From assembly GCF_963924675.1 (NCBI RefSeq), contig NC_089219.1:148014288-148078287 (forward strand): a stretch of DNA of 64,000 nucleotides, read 5' to 3'. Under the pieces are notes generated by a model. The model saw only the letters and a list, made by a program, of their open reading frames with translations. It was not told the DNA's origin and ran no database searches. The translations under genes were made by a program, and so were the position numbers. Positions 26,961 to 40,137 of the stretch are shown here, one piece after another (positions within the stretch are counted from its first letter, which is position 1; every line of letters begins with the position of its first letter). This DNA comes from Phocoena phocoena. Lineage: Eukaryota > Chordata > Mammalia > Artiodactyla > Phocoenidae.

Positions 26961-29075
26961 GCTTTACCACCCATCCAGTTAATGCTCCAGAACCTTGGAA
27001 GTCCTTCTTTACTCCTGCTTCCCCATCTCCCCACATCCCATTACTTACCAAGCCCAGGCAATTCTACCTCCTGGATATCTCTAGAACCATGTCATTCCAT
27101 CCTCACCCTCACTGTGACTATCCTCACTCTTCTCTCTGCCTATCCCACCTTCTCCAATCCATTGATTTATTTTTTTAAAAGATTGTGAAACATTTATATG
27201 CACAAAACAATAGATGAAGCCATGAACAATTTAGGGGGCATGATAATGAAGCAAAAGCCATGCTGGCTTACCAACCACCTTAAGACCTGACTGTTGCCAA
27301 CACTGTGGAAGTGCCCTGTGGGCTTCAGTGCACCCAATTCTTCTTCAGTGACTCCTTATTGTTCTTAGAATAAAGTCCAAACACATTATTTTAGCTTTAA
27401 CAAGCTCTTTGTAAGCTTTGAAATACTTTCCCAGGAACCTCTCACCACTCTACCCCCATTCCTTCTTATCCTTCAGGTTCTACCCATTGAAGTCACCCTC
27501 CCTGCCCTCCCTTGGACATGTAACGTATCCCCAAACACTGGGTATTTCTCTTATCATAGCTCCCATCACTTTGTACTCACAGTTGCTCATCTGTCTGTTT
27601 TTCCCATTACACACAGGTCTGAGAGGGCAGAGGCTTGATCTATCTCACCAGTGTATCTCCCGTGCTTAATGCTTAATGGAAACAGGCTCTTATACATACA
27701 AATAAATATGTCTGCTAGGTATTTGAAGGTCAGGAGAAATCTCTAGGCTAGAGATATTGATTTGGGAGAATGAAATCATATAAGTTAAAGTTAAAAGCAG
27801 ACAGATGACACCTGCAGGGAGAGGGTGAAGGGCACAGTGGGATATCACAGAAGACGAGAACTGGTGGAGCGGAGCAAAGGAGGAACAGGCAGCGGGAGGA
27901 CCTGAGGCAACAGGTAACCTGGGGGAGGGGTGGGGGTGGGCAGAGGGTGGTCTCTACGAGATGCGAGAGGTCACAGCTTCTGAGAGGTCAAGGAGGATGA
28001 AAAGCGATCAAAATACATCGGGTCTGGAAATAGGAATCGCTGGAGGCCTGTCAGAGTCGTGAAGGCACTAAAGCCAGGATGCTATGGGTTGAGGAGTGAT
28101 GTATAGAAGGAAAGGACATGTTTAGTGTGAGTGTGGAGAAGGGGGACATTCGAGGAGCTTGGGAGGCACGCAGATCTGAAGGAGGGTTCTGATTTTTAGG
28201 ATAGCGGTGAGTTAAGGTTTCATTCAAATGTTTTGGAGCATTTTCTCTGTGCCAGACACTGTGCTGGGCTGAGCAGATTTTCAGCGTAGGGGAAAGATCC
28301 AACAGCGTCCATAGACGGAATCGCTGGATTTACAGGGTCCGACGATCTGGCACGTGGCTCCGGAAAAGGAGACTCAAGGAAGGAAGGTGAGGGTGGCTAT
28401 TGAACTCCTGCAGTCTGCTTCTAAATTCCGTGAGCTTTTTAGCATAGCGTGTGTCCTTCCTTCGATTTTTGAGAGGCAGATGGCTAAGGCTTCCCCATGT
28501 GTCCTTCTCTCTTGGAGGAGGGCGAGGAAGCAAGCGGGGAGTTGAACTCCTTAAGGTCTCCTTTTCCTCGGATTTGGCCACAGTAGGTAACTTCTATTCT
28601 CATACCTGCCTCATTCCGCGCCGTTCCTGATCTTCGTGCATTCACACCTGTAAGGCAGGAAAGTCTTTCCCAGGGTGGTTGAATTTTTCCTTTTCTGTCT
28701 GATGGGAGGTTCACGAAGTTTGAGGGCTTGGAAATCACCCAGGAAAATGGCCTTACAGGAAAGGAGGGAGAATTTCTAGGTTTAGGATGCTACGAGTTTT
28801 AACAGGTTTCTGCCAGAAGAGGGAGCCCCAGGGCTGAGAGAGAAAGCACAGACTGCTGGGGTTTAAAATCATGGGGATGGGGTCTTTGTTTCTGGTATTG
28901 TTTTCAGCAGTCCACAGGGGTTTATGGATTAAGATAAAAGAAGATGAAAGAGGGAAGGAGGGAGGACACATTCGCAATACACCGGCATATACACAGAAAC
29001 AGTTACACACACACAAATCACATAATCCCCCCTCCCTCACTCCTCCCTACACGCACTCACTATTTCTGCTTTAGT

Positions 29076-29265
29076 CCAATGATTCCTAAAACTTGCTGGG
29101 CAGTTGGATCATCTGGGGGAACTAAGGGCAGATCCCCAAGCCGCACCAAGGCCTGTTGAATCAGAACCATCAAGGGTGGGACCCAGCAGTCTGTATTTTT
29201 GCACAGCTCCCCAGGTGATTCTGAAGTAACCTTCAGGTAGACAGACTGGGGAACTCTTCTGGGTA
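29076..29265. mobile_element. MER5-type element, diverged
   Basis: TTGGATCATCTGGGGGAACT, TGTTGAATCAGAACCATCAA and GTGATTCTGAAGTAACCTTC in MER5A order. Confidence 0.65.
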
Positions 29266-29379
29266 ATTAGGTAAATACTTTAAATATAGTTTGTTTGAGA
29301 CTGAATTTAATGGCTCCAGCCATCAACATGTTGAGTGGTAAGTAGAATGTAATCCATGAACGTTGTTATAACTGAGCCA

Positions 29380-29555
29380 TTTCCTCTCTTTCTTTCTTTC
29401 TTCTTCCCTCCCTCCCTCTTTCTTTCTTTCTTTTTCTTTCTCTCCTTCCTTCCTTTCTTTCTTTCTTTCTTTCCTTCTTCCTTCCTTCCTTCCTCTTTCT
29501 TCTTTTCTTTCTTTCTTCCTTCCTTCCTTCCTTCCTTCCTTTCTTTCTTTCTTTT
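29380..29555. repeat. (TTTC)/(TTCC) microsatellite
   Basis: Pure pyrimidine tract of mixed TTTC, TTCC and TCCC units, about 175 bases. Reading frames through it are artefacts. Confidence 0.97.
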
Positions 29556-30541
29556 TTGTATTTATTAATATAATACACGAGAGGCGTTACAAAGTCACAT
29601 GATATCAAAAGGCTTATGATGATAACAGCAATCCTTGTTTCTCCCTTCCCCATGCCCTAGTCCCATTCAGAGGCAATCACGTTTTAAAATCTTTCTTTCC
29701 TCCGGGAATTAACTGCATATTTAAAAACATTTACTGCTATTTCTTGATTTTGCAGTTTTAGAGATTATGTACTGATTTTCCACTACGGAATATTAGGACT
29801 TTTCCTTTTTTTTTTAAACAGCACACACAGATACTCATTCCCTTCCTTCTAGATTCCTAACACTATTAAATTACAATTTTAATGAAATCAATAGTCAGTG
29901 TTCATATTATGATGACGGATTTTTGGCAGCTCAACAATACAATGTACTATGATTGCATTTCTTTTCTTCTATTCCTCACCCCCGACCCGGGAGTCAATAA
30001 TCACCTCATTTTTGTTTGTTTGCTTACTCAGTTGTCATGTTCTCCAAATCCTCCAGTAAGGGCAATACAACTCAAATACAGTGGTCAAATTAATTGGATA
30101 AGCTATTTATTTTTTCCCTTGGAGACATCCATCTTGGAGCCCCATTTTTCCTGTTCCAATCTGGACTAGGAGCCTGATAGGCTGGTAGATGGGACCTCCC
30201 TTTGCCATCCACCTGGCAACCCCGACTTTTTCTTGGTTTATTTCTTCATGATGGTAGGGAACTTTTTTTGAGACCTTGGATGCAGGAGTGCTATTTTACA
30301 TTGAACATCTTTACATGGGCTTTAGTCCATCAGACCCTGGCCACATACAGCCCAGTGTGTTAGCCCTGCCTGCTTGTCCTTACTTTACCCTCTCCCTGAT
30401 TCATTGTTTGGCTGGGTAAGGATTTCAAGATTGGAGATTATCTTCTCCTGGAATTGGAAGACATTGCTGCATTGCCTTTCGGTTTCTAGCTTCCAGTATT
30501 GATACTGAGAAGTTCAATTTCTGTCTGGACTCCTGATCCTT

Positions 30542-30759
30542 GTTTTTTTTTTTTTTTTTTTTTTTTTGTGGTATGCGGGCCTCTCACTGCTGTGGCCTCT
30601 CCCGTTGCGGAGCACAGGCTCCGGACGCGCAGGCTCAGCGTCCATGGCTCACGGGCCCAGCCGCTCCGCGGCATGCGGGATCCTCCCGGACCGGGGCACG
30701 AACCCGTGTCCCCTGCATCGGCAGGCGGACTCTCAACCACTGCACCACCAGGGAAGCCC
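30542..30759 (-). mobile_element. CHR-2 SINE
   Basis: Full-length minus-strand copy preceded by a run of about 25 T. No clear TSD was found. Confidence 0.9.
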
Positions 30760-32049
30760 TGGAATTCTTATTAGAAGATGTCAGAGCTCCTGGATGGATC
30801 CTGTAAGTTTCTTATTGTTTTTGTCCTATTTTTCATCTCTTAACCTATCTGTCCTACTTTCTGGGAGATTTTGTCAATTTTATCTTCCAGTATTTCTTTT
30901 TAATTTTTAAATTTCTAGCTGCATTTTTATTTTCAAAAGCTCCTTTCTGTTCTCCACTATTTTTAGAAACACTGACTTCCTGATCTTCATTGAGGTATAC
31001 ACTGCCTTCCTTTATCTCTGGGGGGGATATTGACGTTGCCAGGGCTGTTGTTAATGATTTCTTCTGCTCCCTGGATTACCTATGTTGGGGTCACCATCGG
31101 CAACGTTGGGGGCTTTCATTTTATGCTTGGTGATCTTTGGAGTCAATTCCTTGGCTGTTGGAAACTTTGTGTGTAAGGGCAGGGCTTGTCAACTATGGGA
31201 ATGCACTGCAGGATAACCCAGAGGGAAGTCGGCAGTATCATTGGGGGACCCCCAAATATCAGTGTCTGTAATCATTTTTTCTTTAGTTGCATACTTTCTA
31301 CAAGGAGGAATGCTTCATTCTTCTGCCTGGGGTGGGCTGGAATAAGGAGAATGCAGAGGGCTGTGCGTGTTCTGGGATCTGAGTCAGGATAGGGGCTGGG
31401 GAGTCTCATCTTTCAGGATGGCGTCTTCCTCTAATCCTCTGTTTCTAGCTCCCTGCCTAAGCCCACCCTTTGCTGTGCCTGATGCCCCTGAGCCTGGCAC
31501 CTCTTTGGCTGATTTCTCCAGAAAATAAACTTTCCTTCTTCTTGGAGGGAAAGAAAGGGGATTTGGAGCATCTCTTCCTATTTTTGCTCCCATCTCTCCC
31601 TCTGAATTGAGGTTTCTGGTGGCCTGATCCCTGGGACTCTCCTGGGCTCTGTGGCTTCTTGTTGGCCTCCATGGGCTGTTGGGCTTCAGCAGTCTCCAGT
31701 TTGCTAAGTCACTTATCCCTCGTCCATCCACTTTCCATCTTCTGAAAGGGTATTGACATTTCTCATCTGTTGTTGTCTCCATCCTGGTCCTCTGTCCTTG
31801 TGATTTATAGCATGCACATTCTTCTACTGTACTGTGATCAGTGCATCTTGTAAGGGAGCAGAAATGAATGTTTGTTCAACTGGCACGTATAACCCTAGAA
31901 AGTACTTTTGAGCAGGCTGTCAGGTTTGAAAGGAGAAGAAGCCTATAGTAGTGCCATTTTCTATTCCTCCCAAGATACCCAAAATTCAAGAGTGTGGGAG
32001 TGAGTCTTTTTATTAAATCATTTACGTGGAAGAAAAGGAGGGAAAATCT

Positions 32050-32530
32050 TTCATTTGTTCATCCATCCATTTCCCCCAAATGTTTACTGAGCACTAATAA
32101 ATGTCCAAAACTGTGTTTGGTGCCAGGAATGTATTGTAAAAGCTGATCAATATCTGATGCTTTCCTTCAAGGAGATTCTAGTTAAGGAGGGTAGGTAAGT
32201 AAGTCAAAGCTCACAGTAGTGTAAAAATAATGTGCATAGGGTGCTAACGGAGTACGGAGTAGGGCAGCCAAGTCATCCCAGGGTAGTGGGAAAGCCTTCA
32301 GGGAGGAGGTGACCCTGGGGCTACGTTTTGAAGAAATGAGTACAAGTTATGGAGATGAAGAAATTGGGGGAAGGCCATACCAAGCAGAGGGAGCTATATG
32401 TGTTTAGGTAAGGAGTCTAGAAATAGCTTGATACCTCAGAGCGACCTCAAGTAGTTTGAAGTGGCTGGAGCAGGGGTCCACGTTGGGGAATGACCTGAGT
32501 AAGAATGCAACAATCACTCACTGTAAATAT
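32050..32530 (-). mobile_element. L2 LINE fragment
   Basis: Begins at the L2 terminus (TTTACTGAGCACTAATAAAT) and continues through GGGAGGAGGTGACCCTGGGG and ACCAAGCAGAGGGAGC. Confidence 0.65.
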
Positions 32531-32959
32531 TCACGTTAGTCCACGGCACGATGCCGGGCCTACTAACGAAAGATGCGGAAATAGTAATATCTTATTCTCT
32601 CTGTGAATTTGAGCAAATTAAAAAAAATATATTACTTGTAAAAGGAGGATACTATGCGATTATATAAAGAGGTAAGATATGTAAAATGCTGGATCAGTGG
32701 TAGGAATGTAAAATATTCTGGCTCTTTCATGACAAATCTGTCTTGAATCCTTCTACTCTCCAGTTTCCTAACAGTTACAAAACAGATCTAGAAAAGCTTA
32801 ACTATTAGGAAAATCTTTTCCCATTTTTCATTTCTGCCAAGTAAGGATTAGTTGAGCATCTTTAACTGAATATTTTATTTTATTTAATCAGGGGTTGCCA
32901 TGTTTATGTGTCCTTGGGTATCTGGGGCTCTTTTGTATAAAGTTTCTTGCAAGGCGCCT

Positions 32960-33120
32960 GGGTGGGACCCAGATAATTGAGTTCCGGTCTCCCTTCCTCC
33001 ACTGACATATATGTGACCTTGGGCAAGACCCTGCCCCTGTCTTGGCTTCAATTCCCTCACCTGGCAAACAAGGGGAATTAGATTACCTTTAAGATTTGTT
33101 CCAGCTCAGAAATTGGATGC
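32960..33120 (+). mobile_element. MIR SINE
   Basis: Carries the MIR core (GTGACCTTGGGCAAGACCCT) and a following CTCACCTGGCAAAC segment. Confidence 0.65.
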
Positions 33121-34126
33121 ACGGAGCTTTTTAGCTGTACTGAAATCAGCATCAAGAAAGAGCTAGGATTTTTGGATTTTATTTTCATATCATACATAAG
33201 AGGGAAAGGCAATTCCTTCCAAATTTTGGCAAGCAAGCAGAAGTGAGATTCTTCCATCTCTCCTTACCTCTCCCGCCTTCCTTTCAGCTTCCGTCTGTGA
33301 TGCACTCACAGAAAACCCAAAGGAAAATACTGGCACTAAAAGAAAAATAAACACTTCAAGTGTGTCCCTTTGAATTGGTAAGCTCTGTTGGAAAAGTTGG
33401 GGGAGCAGGACTCTTCAAAGCCAAGTGTTGTTAAAACACACCATCATGGTCTACAGGCATTTTCCAAAGTGTGAGTTTAACTAGTTTAACTCCCCCAAGT
33501 GACTGGATCAGTAAACTGCAACCTTCTGGAGGGTACTAGCTATCGATGGCAAGGGAACGTTTGGGCAAATGGGGGTGTAGAGCGTGGGGAATGCTATTTC
33601 TTGCTCCTGTTAGGTTTCCTCTAATGGACCTGAAACCAGGGGCTTTGAAATCTGATTAGACCCTTCTAAGGCTCAGAATGTCAGTGTCCTAAGCAACAGG
33701 CTGGGCTGGGATTAAGGAATAGATGAACAGCACAGGAAGAATTCTGAATGACAACTAGAGGCCTCCCTTGGTCCTTTGAATAAGACTCCTTGAGATAAAA
33801 CATGCCTTCTTCAAAGCTCTAGATCTCAATATTAAAAATATGAAACTAGCTGATGATTGGATGCAAAAGGCAGATATCTGCACTCTTAGGAGTTCCCGAG
33901 ATACAGCACAGTGTTTGTGCTCTGTCATTACTTTAAAGCCGCTTTATAAAAATGCTTAAGACCTGCAATCTTTGTATGATTTCAAAAGAACATGCAGACA
34001 TTTTTAAACTACTTTTTCAATTTTTTGTTTCAACTTAACTTTCTGTCCCAAAATGATCAGAATGTGCTCAGTGCCAGTAACAGACATCTGGTTCCATCTG
34101 TGTTTTATAACATCTTCCCTCCTACA

Positions 34127-34163
34127 GAATGCAAAGCTCCAAAAAAAAAAGAATGCAAAGCTC
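34127..34163 (+). mobile_element. Poly(A)-only insertion with target-site duplication
   Basis: The 13-mer GAATGCAAAGCTC occurs at 34127-34139 and 34151-34163, separated by only C plus ten A. Confidence 0.6.
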
Positions 34164-35204
34164 ACCGGGCATTTCTTTTTGTTTCTTGTTTTGACCAGCA
34201 TTTGACATTGAAATCTCTTTCAGCCCAGCCCTCCGGTTTATTCCAAATAGATGCATTATTTCAATAGCGGTTTTTTGAGGACCTACTATGGACTAGGCCC
34301 TGACACAAATGGTGATGCTATTACATATTACTGTGATTTAAAAAAGTCTTACCTTGGGGTTTCAACCAGATTTGACTTCTTTTTATTGATCTCCTTTTTT
34401 CTTTTGCTTCTTTTCTCCCTCCTCCTCTGCCTTCCCTTCTGTTTCATCTCTCTCTTCCTCTGCGGTTTCCCACTCTTTGGGGAGGGGCAGGGTTTCCTGC
34501 TCAGAAGGTGGTTGGTTTCTGGGAGGAGTCAGAAGATCTGATTCGGGACTGGAACCAGCTGGTCTGCCACCTGATACAAGAAGGTGAAGGAAGGGCCAAG
34601 GAAGAAAGCCCTCATGCTAGGACTGAGCTTGCAGCCAGGAGGCACTGGGAGATGAGCCCAGTTCAGGGCTCCCCAAAGAATAGAGGGCCCCTGCAGCGGC
34701 CCACGGTGGGAATGCTTGGAAGTGGTCCTGGTTGCCCTGGAGACTTGTCCATTACTATTGCTAGCTCTGAACATGCCAGCGGCACACCAGGCAGAACCCC
34801 TGTTCCACCCTTAGCAAGCGCTCACTCTCAGATTCCTGGCTTTGCCTCAAAGGAAATAATCAAAACAAGAACTGGGTTTGGGCAGATTTTCCTTTCCCAC
34901 CCAGAGAGACCAGCAACCTAATGTACTCTGTGAGGCTGCGTGTCTACACGTTTCTTAGTTATAAACTGCTTAGGAATCATCGAGGTGACTTATAGACCAT
35001 TACGGTAATCACATCAGCGGGAGTGTGGAGTGGACGGCAGTGGGGAGACGGATCCACGTGGGGTAGGGTCTCCACAAGTAGGGATGGTAATGCCAGCCTG
35101 ATTCACACCAACTAATGATGGAGGGTCACATCCCAATTCAGAGGTTTCCATTCTTTTGGACGAAAGGCACGGATAACAATGGGTCATCAAAAAGTTTACT
35201 TTCT

Positions 35205-35280
35205 TCATCCATTTACTTATTCTATATTCAACAAATATTTAATGAACACCTGCTCCTTGCCAGGTCCTGGGTTAATACTT
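35205..35280 (-). mobile_element. L2 LINE 3' end, short
   Basis: AACAAATATTTAATGAACAC followed by CTTGCCAGGTCCTGGG, the L2 terminus in reverse. Confidence 0.55.
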
Positions 35281-35405
35281 CAACAGCTGGCTTTACTCCA
35301 GAATGCTCTTTGAAAGTTTCCCGAAGTCTGTTTTCATGTTTAACTTATAATTTTGAATTTTTGTCCACTGTATCTTTAAAAGAAAGGCTTCTAGAATTGT
35401 CTTTT

Positions 35406-35610
35406 TTTTTTTTTTTTTTGCCGTATGTGGGCCTCTCGCTGTTGTGGCCTCTCCCATTGCGGAGCACAGGCTCCAGACGCGCAGGCTCAGCGGCCATGGC
35501 TCACGGGCCCAGCCGCTCCGCGGCATGTGGGATCTTCCCGGACTGGGACACGAACCCGTGTCCCCTGCATCGGCAGGCGGACTCTCAACCACTGCACCAC
35601 CAGGGAAGCC
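35406..35610 (-). mobile_element. CHR-2 SINE
   Basis: Full-length minus-strand copy with perfect 15-base TSDs CTAGAATTGTCTTTT at 35391-35405 and 35611-35625. Confidence 0.93.
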
Positions 35611-36840
35611 CTAGAATTGTCTTTTGTACTGTGTTTTCTGTTTTTTTTTCTTGCCCCCCTTAAAACACTTTTTTTTTTCATTTTACACAGCTGACTTATT
35701 TAAAATTTTCCTTTCTAACCCTGCTGCTTTTAAATATTTTTCTCCAGCTGAAGGATTAACAATTCACTGAACTAGTTGGTAAAGATCTAGTCCAGAAGAA
35801 TAAGTACCAAATAAAATCCTAAATTATGTAAAATTTTTTACCTGGCTTCCTGAGATTTAGGAAGATCCTTAATTTTAACTCTTAATATGGCTCCGGATCA
35901 GGGTTTAAATTTAACTTCCTTAGGGATGCCTTCTGGTTTAGCAGATTTACAATGTAATTGCATCTTTTCTAAAGAAAACTCTGAAAAAAAGGGTGTTTCA
36001 TATAGAAGGTCGGAGAAAGGTGAGTGGAAGAGAGAGAAATGAAATTAGGGTGGATCTCAGAAGGTAATAGAGTCTTTGCGGGAGACCATGTTGGAATTAG
36101 AATTTTGTTTTTTAGACCTCAGCATACTAATCAAAGAAGCTAACTACTGACTCTTTAGATTTCTGGGGTTCCTCTTAAATGTATTAATTTATTTGGGGGT
36201 TCGTCAAATGAATTAATTTATTGATTTTGATATGTCAAAAGTTCCCCCATGTTGACGATCGTTATTCTAAACTCAGTTTTTGCGCTTTATCGAAGTAAGT
36301 GCAAGAACTGGGATTATAGTGCAACAGGAATAGGAGTTCTTCCAAGAGGAGTTTGCAGATTAGAAGAACCCAAGAAAGACAAGAAAGGCTACTTAGTAAG
36401 AATGTGTGCCTGTGAATGGTATCTTGGGTTCCCTTTCTATGCAAAAGTTAGGAAGGGGCCATGTAATCAATGACCTGACAATCTTTGACCTCAGAATACA
36501 GACTAAAAGTGACCTTCTTTTACACCTTGGTGAGATAGATAGAGAGCGGCTCTCAACAAAGTTTTAAGGAGACCCAAAGCCAAGTTTGATCATTTACCTT
36601 TTCCTGAATTGGTCACAATCTAATGGAGCTCCAGCTGTTGTCCCCTAGGACCAGCTTGGATTGGATTGTTGACTTATTGGGCCATTCCATATGGAACACT
36701 TCTTTATCTGTGTATCAGAAATAAGGCTTTTCAGTACAAAACAAAAACACATAAAATAAAACTTTACAATATAGATAAACAAAAGCAAAAGCAAAGTGAG
36801 CAGCAGGGGATTAGCAGTTTAATGGCAAATGCAGTTATCA

Positions 36841-37054
36841 AATGGTATGCCTCCAATAAGAGAGTCTAATGAACTTATACAAGACCTATGTCTAATTACT
36901 CAATAGTATACCTCCTAGACAAAATGTCTAATGGCCATATACAAAGGCCTAGGTATAATTATTTACCAGAATGTACATCTGTAAACTAAAATTTCTATTT
37001 ACTTTACACAAAGACTGAGATCTAATGAGTTTATACAAAGACGTACTTGGTTAG
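36841..37054. repeat. Degenerate ~62-base tandem repeat
   Basis: Three to four imperfect units share the frame [GTATRCCTCC ... GTCTAATGR ... TATACAAAGRCCTA]. TCTAAT-type cores fall at 36865, 36927 and about 36990, with a partial unit at 37021. Not a family I recognise; possibly part of an LTR. Confidence 0.5.
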
Positions 37055-38965
37055 AAATTTTAGAAGCTGTGAGAACTCAGTGAAACTCATCAGATTCAGA
37101 CTATGGTTGAGACTGACTTATCTGGCAGCCGATCTGAAGGACAAATAGAGTCTGAACACAAGGAACCCGTTAAGTATGTCTTTTGGTTTTGGGAAAGCAG
37201 GAAGTTCAGAGTTTGGTGTACTTTCCTGGTCATAAGTGGGCTGATATCTGTCGAAGCATATTTATTTGTTGATTGGTTGGCACTCTGAAATATATTTATG
37301 GGGTTGAGTCACTTCATGGTTAAATGACCCTTAGAAGTGAGGGAATGTTACTGATTGGTTGGCTTGTAAAAGTGTTACCTGAGGAGAGTTGTGATTGATT
37401 GAGCCAATGGGTTTAAAACTGGTTCTGGTTACCATGATTACACAACAATCAAACTTTTCCTAAGAAAGTGTGAAACTTTTAAATGTTCTCACAGTTGATA
37501 CCTAGTATCTGTTTTCACTAGAAAGTAGTACAAGTTCATATCTGATCACCTCCGTAAAACAACTGGGACAAAAATGTCCATTACTGCGTGATCCAGTATG
37601 AGACCCAGACTGAATGTCTTGTAGGAATTCAGAGAAGTGAAAAGATCAGTGAGGACAGAAAAGATTTCTATAGGTTGGATTTGATTGGGTTGGGTAGTTT
37701 GTACACGCATAGGTAAAAGGCATACCCTTCGAAACTAAAAATACACAGGCATTTCCTATATATTTAGGCAAATATGTAAAATATATGTAGTTTTACATAT
37801 AGGCAAACCAAAAAATATAGGCATTACCTTCTAAACCAAAAATTGGAGTACATGATTTGATATACAGTTTGACAAGAGGCAGAATATTTGAAATTATCCC
37901 TCTCTTGGAGAATCTGAGGTCTATGCCTTCAGAAGGTGTGGCGATTGTGGATGGACAGGCATTCAGGTGGGAAGAGTAATGTGAAAAAAGGTGTGAAAGA
38001 CCGGAAGGGACTAGGAAAGTCCTGGGTTCATGTGGAACATCAGGTGGGAGGGCTGAGATGCAAGCGGATCATGGAGACACTGGAAAATCTGGACAGGGGT
38101 CTTAGGCGCTGACATTTTTGAGGGAGGAGCAGCAGGATGAACGAAGGTCACAGTCCCCAGTCTGGCAGGAATGTTTTGGGGTGAATGTGCTAGAGAGTGC
38201 AGGAGGCGGTTTGAGATGCTGACAGCTGGACCAGAGGGTGGCTGCATGGGTGGAAGAATAATAGACGTAATAGGAGAGGCACTTGGGAAGGAAAACTGAA
38301 GAATAAGATGGGGTGGATTCCTGAGAAGTTTTTTGGACATTTAAGGTGAGGTTATGTCACCTTAATATAGGGTCAAGTTTCCCATTTTGGAAACTGCAAG
38401 AACAGTGGTTCCACTGATATTCTTCTTTTCCTTTAAATACGTGTCTTTTCCCTTGATTAATCTCACCCCATTCCGATGGCTCTCTTGTTTGGAGTGATAA
38501 GGATAGATATCAGAGATGGCACTAGATCAGGGCCAGGAACACTGGGTAGGATTTGAGCTGGCAGAAATAAAATGGAAGGGTGTGTGTGAGGGAAGAGGGT
38601 GGTGGTGGAGAGAGAGTCTGGTCAGAGGCGATGGCACGAGCCTTGCTATGTTTGGCAAAAATGCATAGCCATGGATGGAGAGAGGGAAATGTCTGTACCT
38701 GGTTAGGGCAGGAGACGTATTAAAATCACTAGGGGAGTGGCATCAGGCCTATGCCCCTAACTACTTCTTTAAGAGCCATTGTTTAAAATTCCCTATGCTG
38801 AGCCCTATAGAGCCACTGGACTAGCTATTACCACAGAGCAAGTTCTGTCCCTGGAGGAAGATGACTCAGGACTGTGACAACCGGTCTTTTCCCCTCCTAA
38901 CCTAGAACTTTTTACTGTGATTCAGTGTGTGAGGAGAAGGGCTTGGTAGAGCTAGACATCCAATT

Positions 38966-38991
38966 TCCTCCCTCCCTCCCTCCCTCCCTCC
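38966..38991. repeat. (CCCT)n simple repeat
   Basis: Six CCCT units in a C-rich stretch about 450 bases downstream of the G0S2 3' end. Confidence 0.9.
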
Positions 38992-39434
38992 ACCCCTCCT
39001 TCCCCCTCACTGTCCCCACCCCCCTCCACTAAAATACAGTTAGGAAGAAAGAGGTATCAACCACGAGATCCTCTGGTGCACAGGTGTGAGATGGCAAATA
39101 GGCTTTGTGCCCTAGAATTAACCAGTATCTCTCATTCACTTACTCTAGCTCAGAAGTTGATTTATCTTCTGATCTTAAAATGCTGAGTCTGGTGGGACTT
39201 AGAAAAGTTTCCCTCTTGCCACTCCTAACACAAAGCAAAAACAAATCCTTACCAGACTTATAAGCATGTAACATCATTATGAGTCCAGAGCCCTGAAGCA
39301 AGTGTTGCCTGACCTTCAGGAAACTGCTCCTCTCTCCACTGGGCTCATGTTAAGAAGACCCCCTCCGCCCAAATGCCCGCCCTCCCTGCTGCCCACCCCA
39401 GAAAACCGTGCCCCTCAGGAATCAGATGCTGAGA

Positions 39435-39794
39435 TAGAATACAAAACGTTTTTTATTTCAAAATGCAAAATGGTGGTCACGGTACTACCTAATAACGGTA
39501 ACAATAATAATATAAAAAGCATTTCTCCCCCGTTCACCCTAGTGCAAAATGCTGGATGCAGTCAGATAGCTGGAAGGTTCTGGACATGTCATCTTTCTGC
39601 AGTGCTGCACAGCAGCAAAACTCAATCCCAAACGCCTTTTGGTGGGTCCACGTGGTAGTTCAGTTCTAAAATCAGTAGCTTCTCGTCAGTCCAAACAGCA
39701 CGAGACGCTCACTCGAGCCCGACCCTCGCGCTCTGCCTCACTCTCCTCTCCCTGTGTGTCTCTCTCCCCCTCCCTCCGCCGGCCCCCAAGGTTC
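39435..39794 (-). other. G0S2: G0S2 3'UTR and polyadenylation signal
   Basis: About 360 bases after the stop codon. An AATAAA hexamer on the minus strand (39457-39452) is followed by a GT-rich stretch, so cleavage is expected near 39435. Confidence 0.65.
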
Positions 39795-40106
39795 CTACGA
39801 GGCGTGCAGCCGGTTGGTCGGGGCCCGGCAGCCCTGGACGGCCTCCAGCTGCTTGCTTTTCTCCAGCAGGGCCCGCGCCCGGAGGGCCTGTCGTTCCCGG
39901 GCGGCCTGCAGCTCGGCCACCGCTGCCTCCCGCTCCCGCAGGCTGTCGGCGGCCGTGAAGGGGCTGCACAAGGTCTCCATCAGGCCGAGCACGGCGCCGA
40001 AGAGCGCCAGCACGCCGCCCAGCACGTACAGCCTCACCAGATTCCGTCTGGGCTTCTGCGCCATCAGCTCCTTGGCCAGAGGAATCAGCTCCTGGACAGT
40101 TTCCAT
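39795..40106 (-). CDS. G0S2: G0S2, G0/G1 switch protein 2
   Basis: Complete 103-residue protein, the same length as human G0S2, in a single exon. It starts METVQELIPLAKELMAQK and ends RLHAS. The hydrophobic segment LYVLGGVLALFGAVLGLMET (about residues 26-45) is the part known to bind and inhibit the patatin domain of adipose triglyceride lipase (PNPLA2) on lipid droplets. A charged Ala/Glu/Arg-rich helical tail follows. The ATG has a good context (GAG ATG G). The gene sits 20 kb upstream of HSD11B1 on the same strand, as in human. It is induced by PPAR, LXR and insulin signals in other mammals. No damage is visible. Confidence 0.97.
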   Translation of the reverse strand: METVQELIPLAKELMAQKPRRNLVRLYVLGGVLALFGAVLGLMETLCSPFTAADSLREREAAVAELQAARERQALRARALLEKSKQLEAVQGCRAPTNRLHAS

Positions 40107-40137
40107 CTCGGCTCCGGGCTCTCGGGGTAGGAGTAAT

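Larger units (their letters stand above)
26090..27700 (+). mobile_element. L2 LINE, broken by L1 and SINE
   Basis: L2-type segments at about 26090-26211 (CACCTCAAACTCAACATGCC), 26961-27170 and 27280-27700. An L1 and a CHR-2 sit between the first two. Confidence 0.6.
35880..39300. other. Intergenic stretch, mostly unrecognised
   Basis: Apart from the degenerate tandem repeat and the CCCT tract I recognise nothing. The reverse complement of 37280-37620 has several CCAAT motifs and could be part of an old LTR; no clear ends are seen. Confidence 0.4.

Noticed and set aside
29356..29653. Phe/Ser-rich and Lys/Arg-rich frames
   Set aside because: They are translations of the TTTC/TTCC microsatellite; the same holds at 47056-47263.
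36841..37054. Possible CRISPR-like array
   Set aside because: The units are degenerate and contiguous, without conserved repeats separated by unique spacers, and the genome is mammalian.
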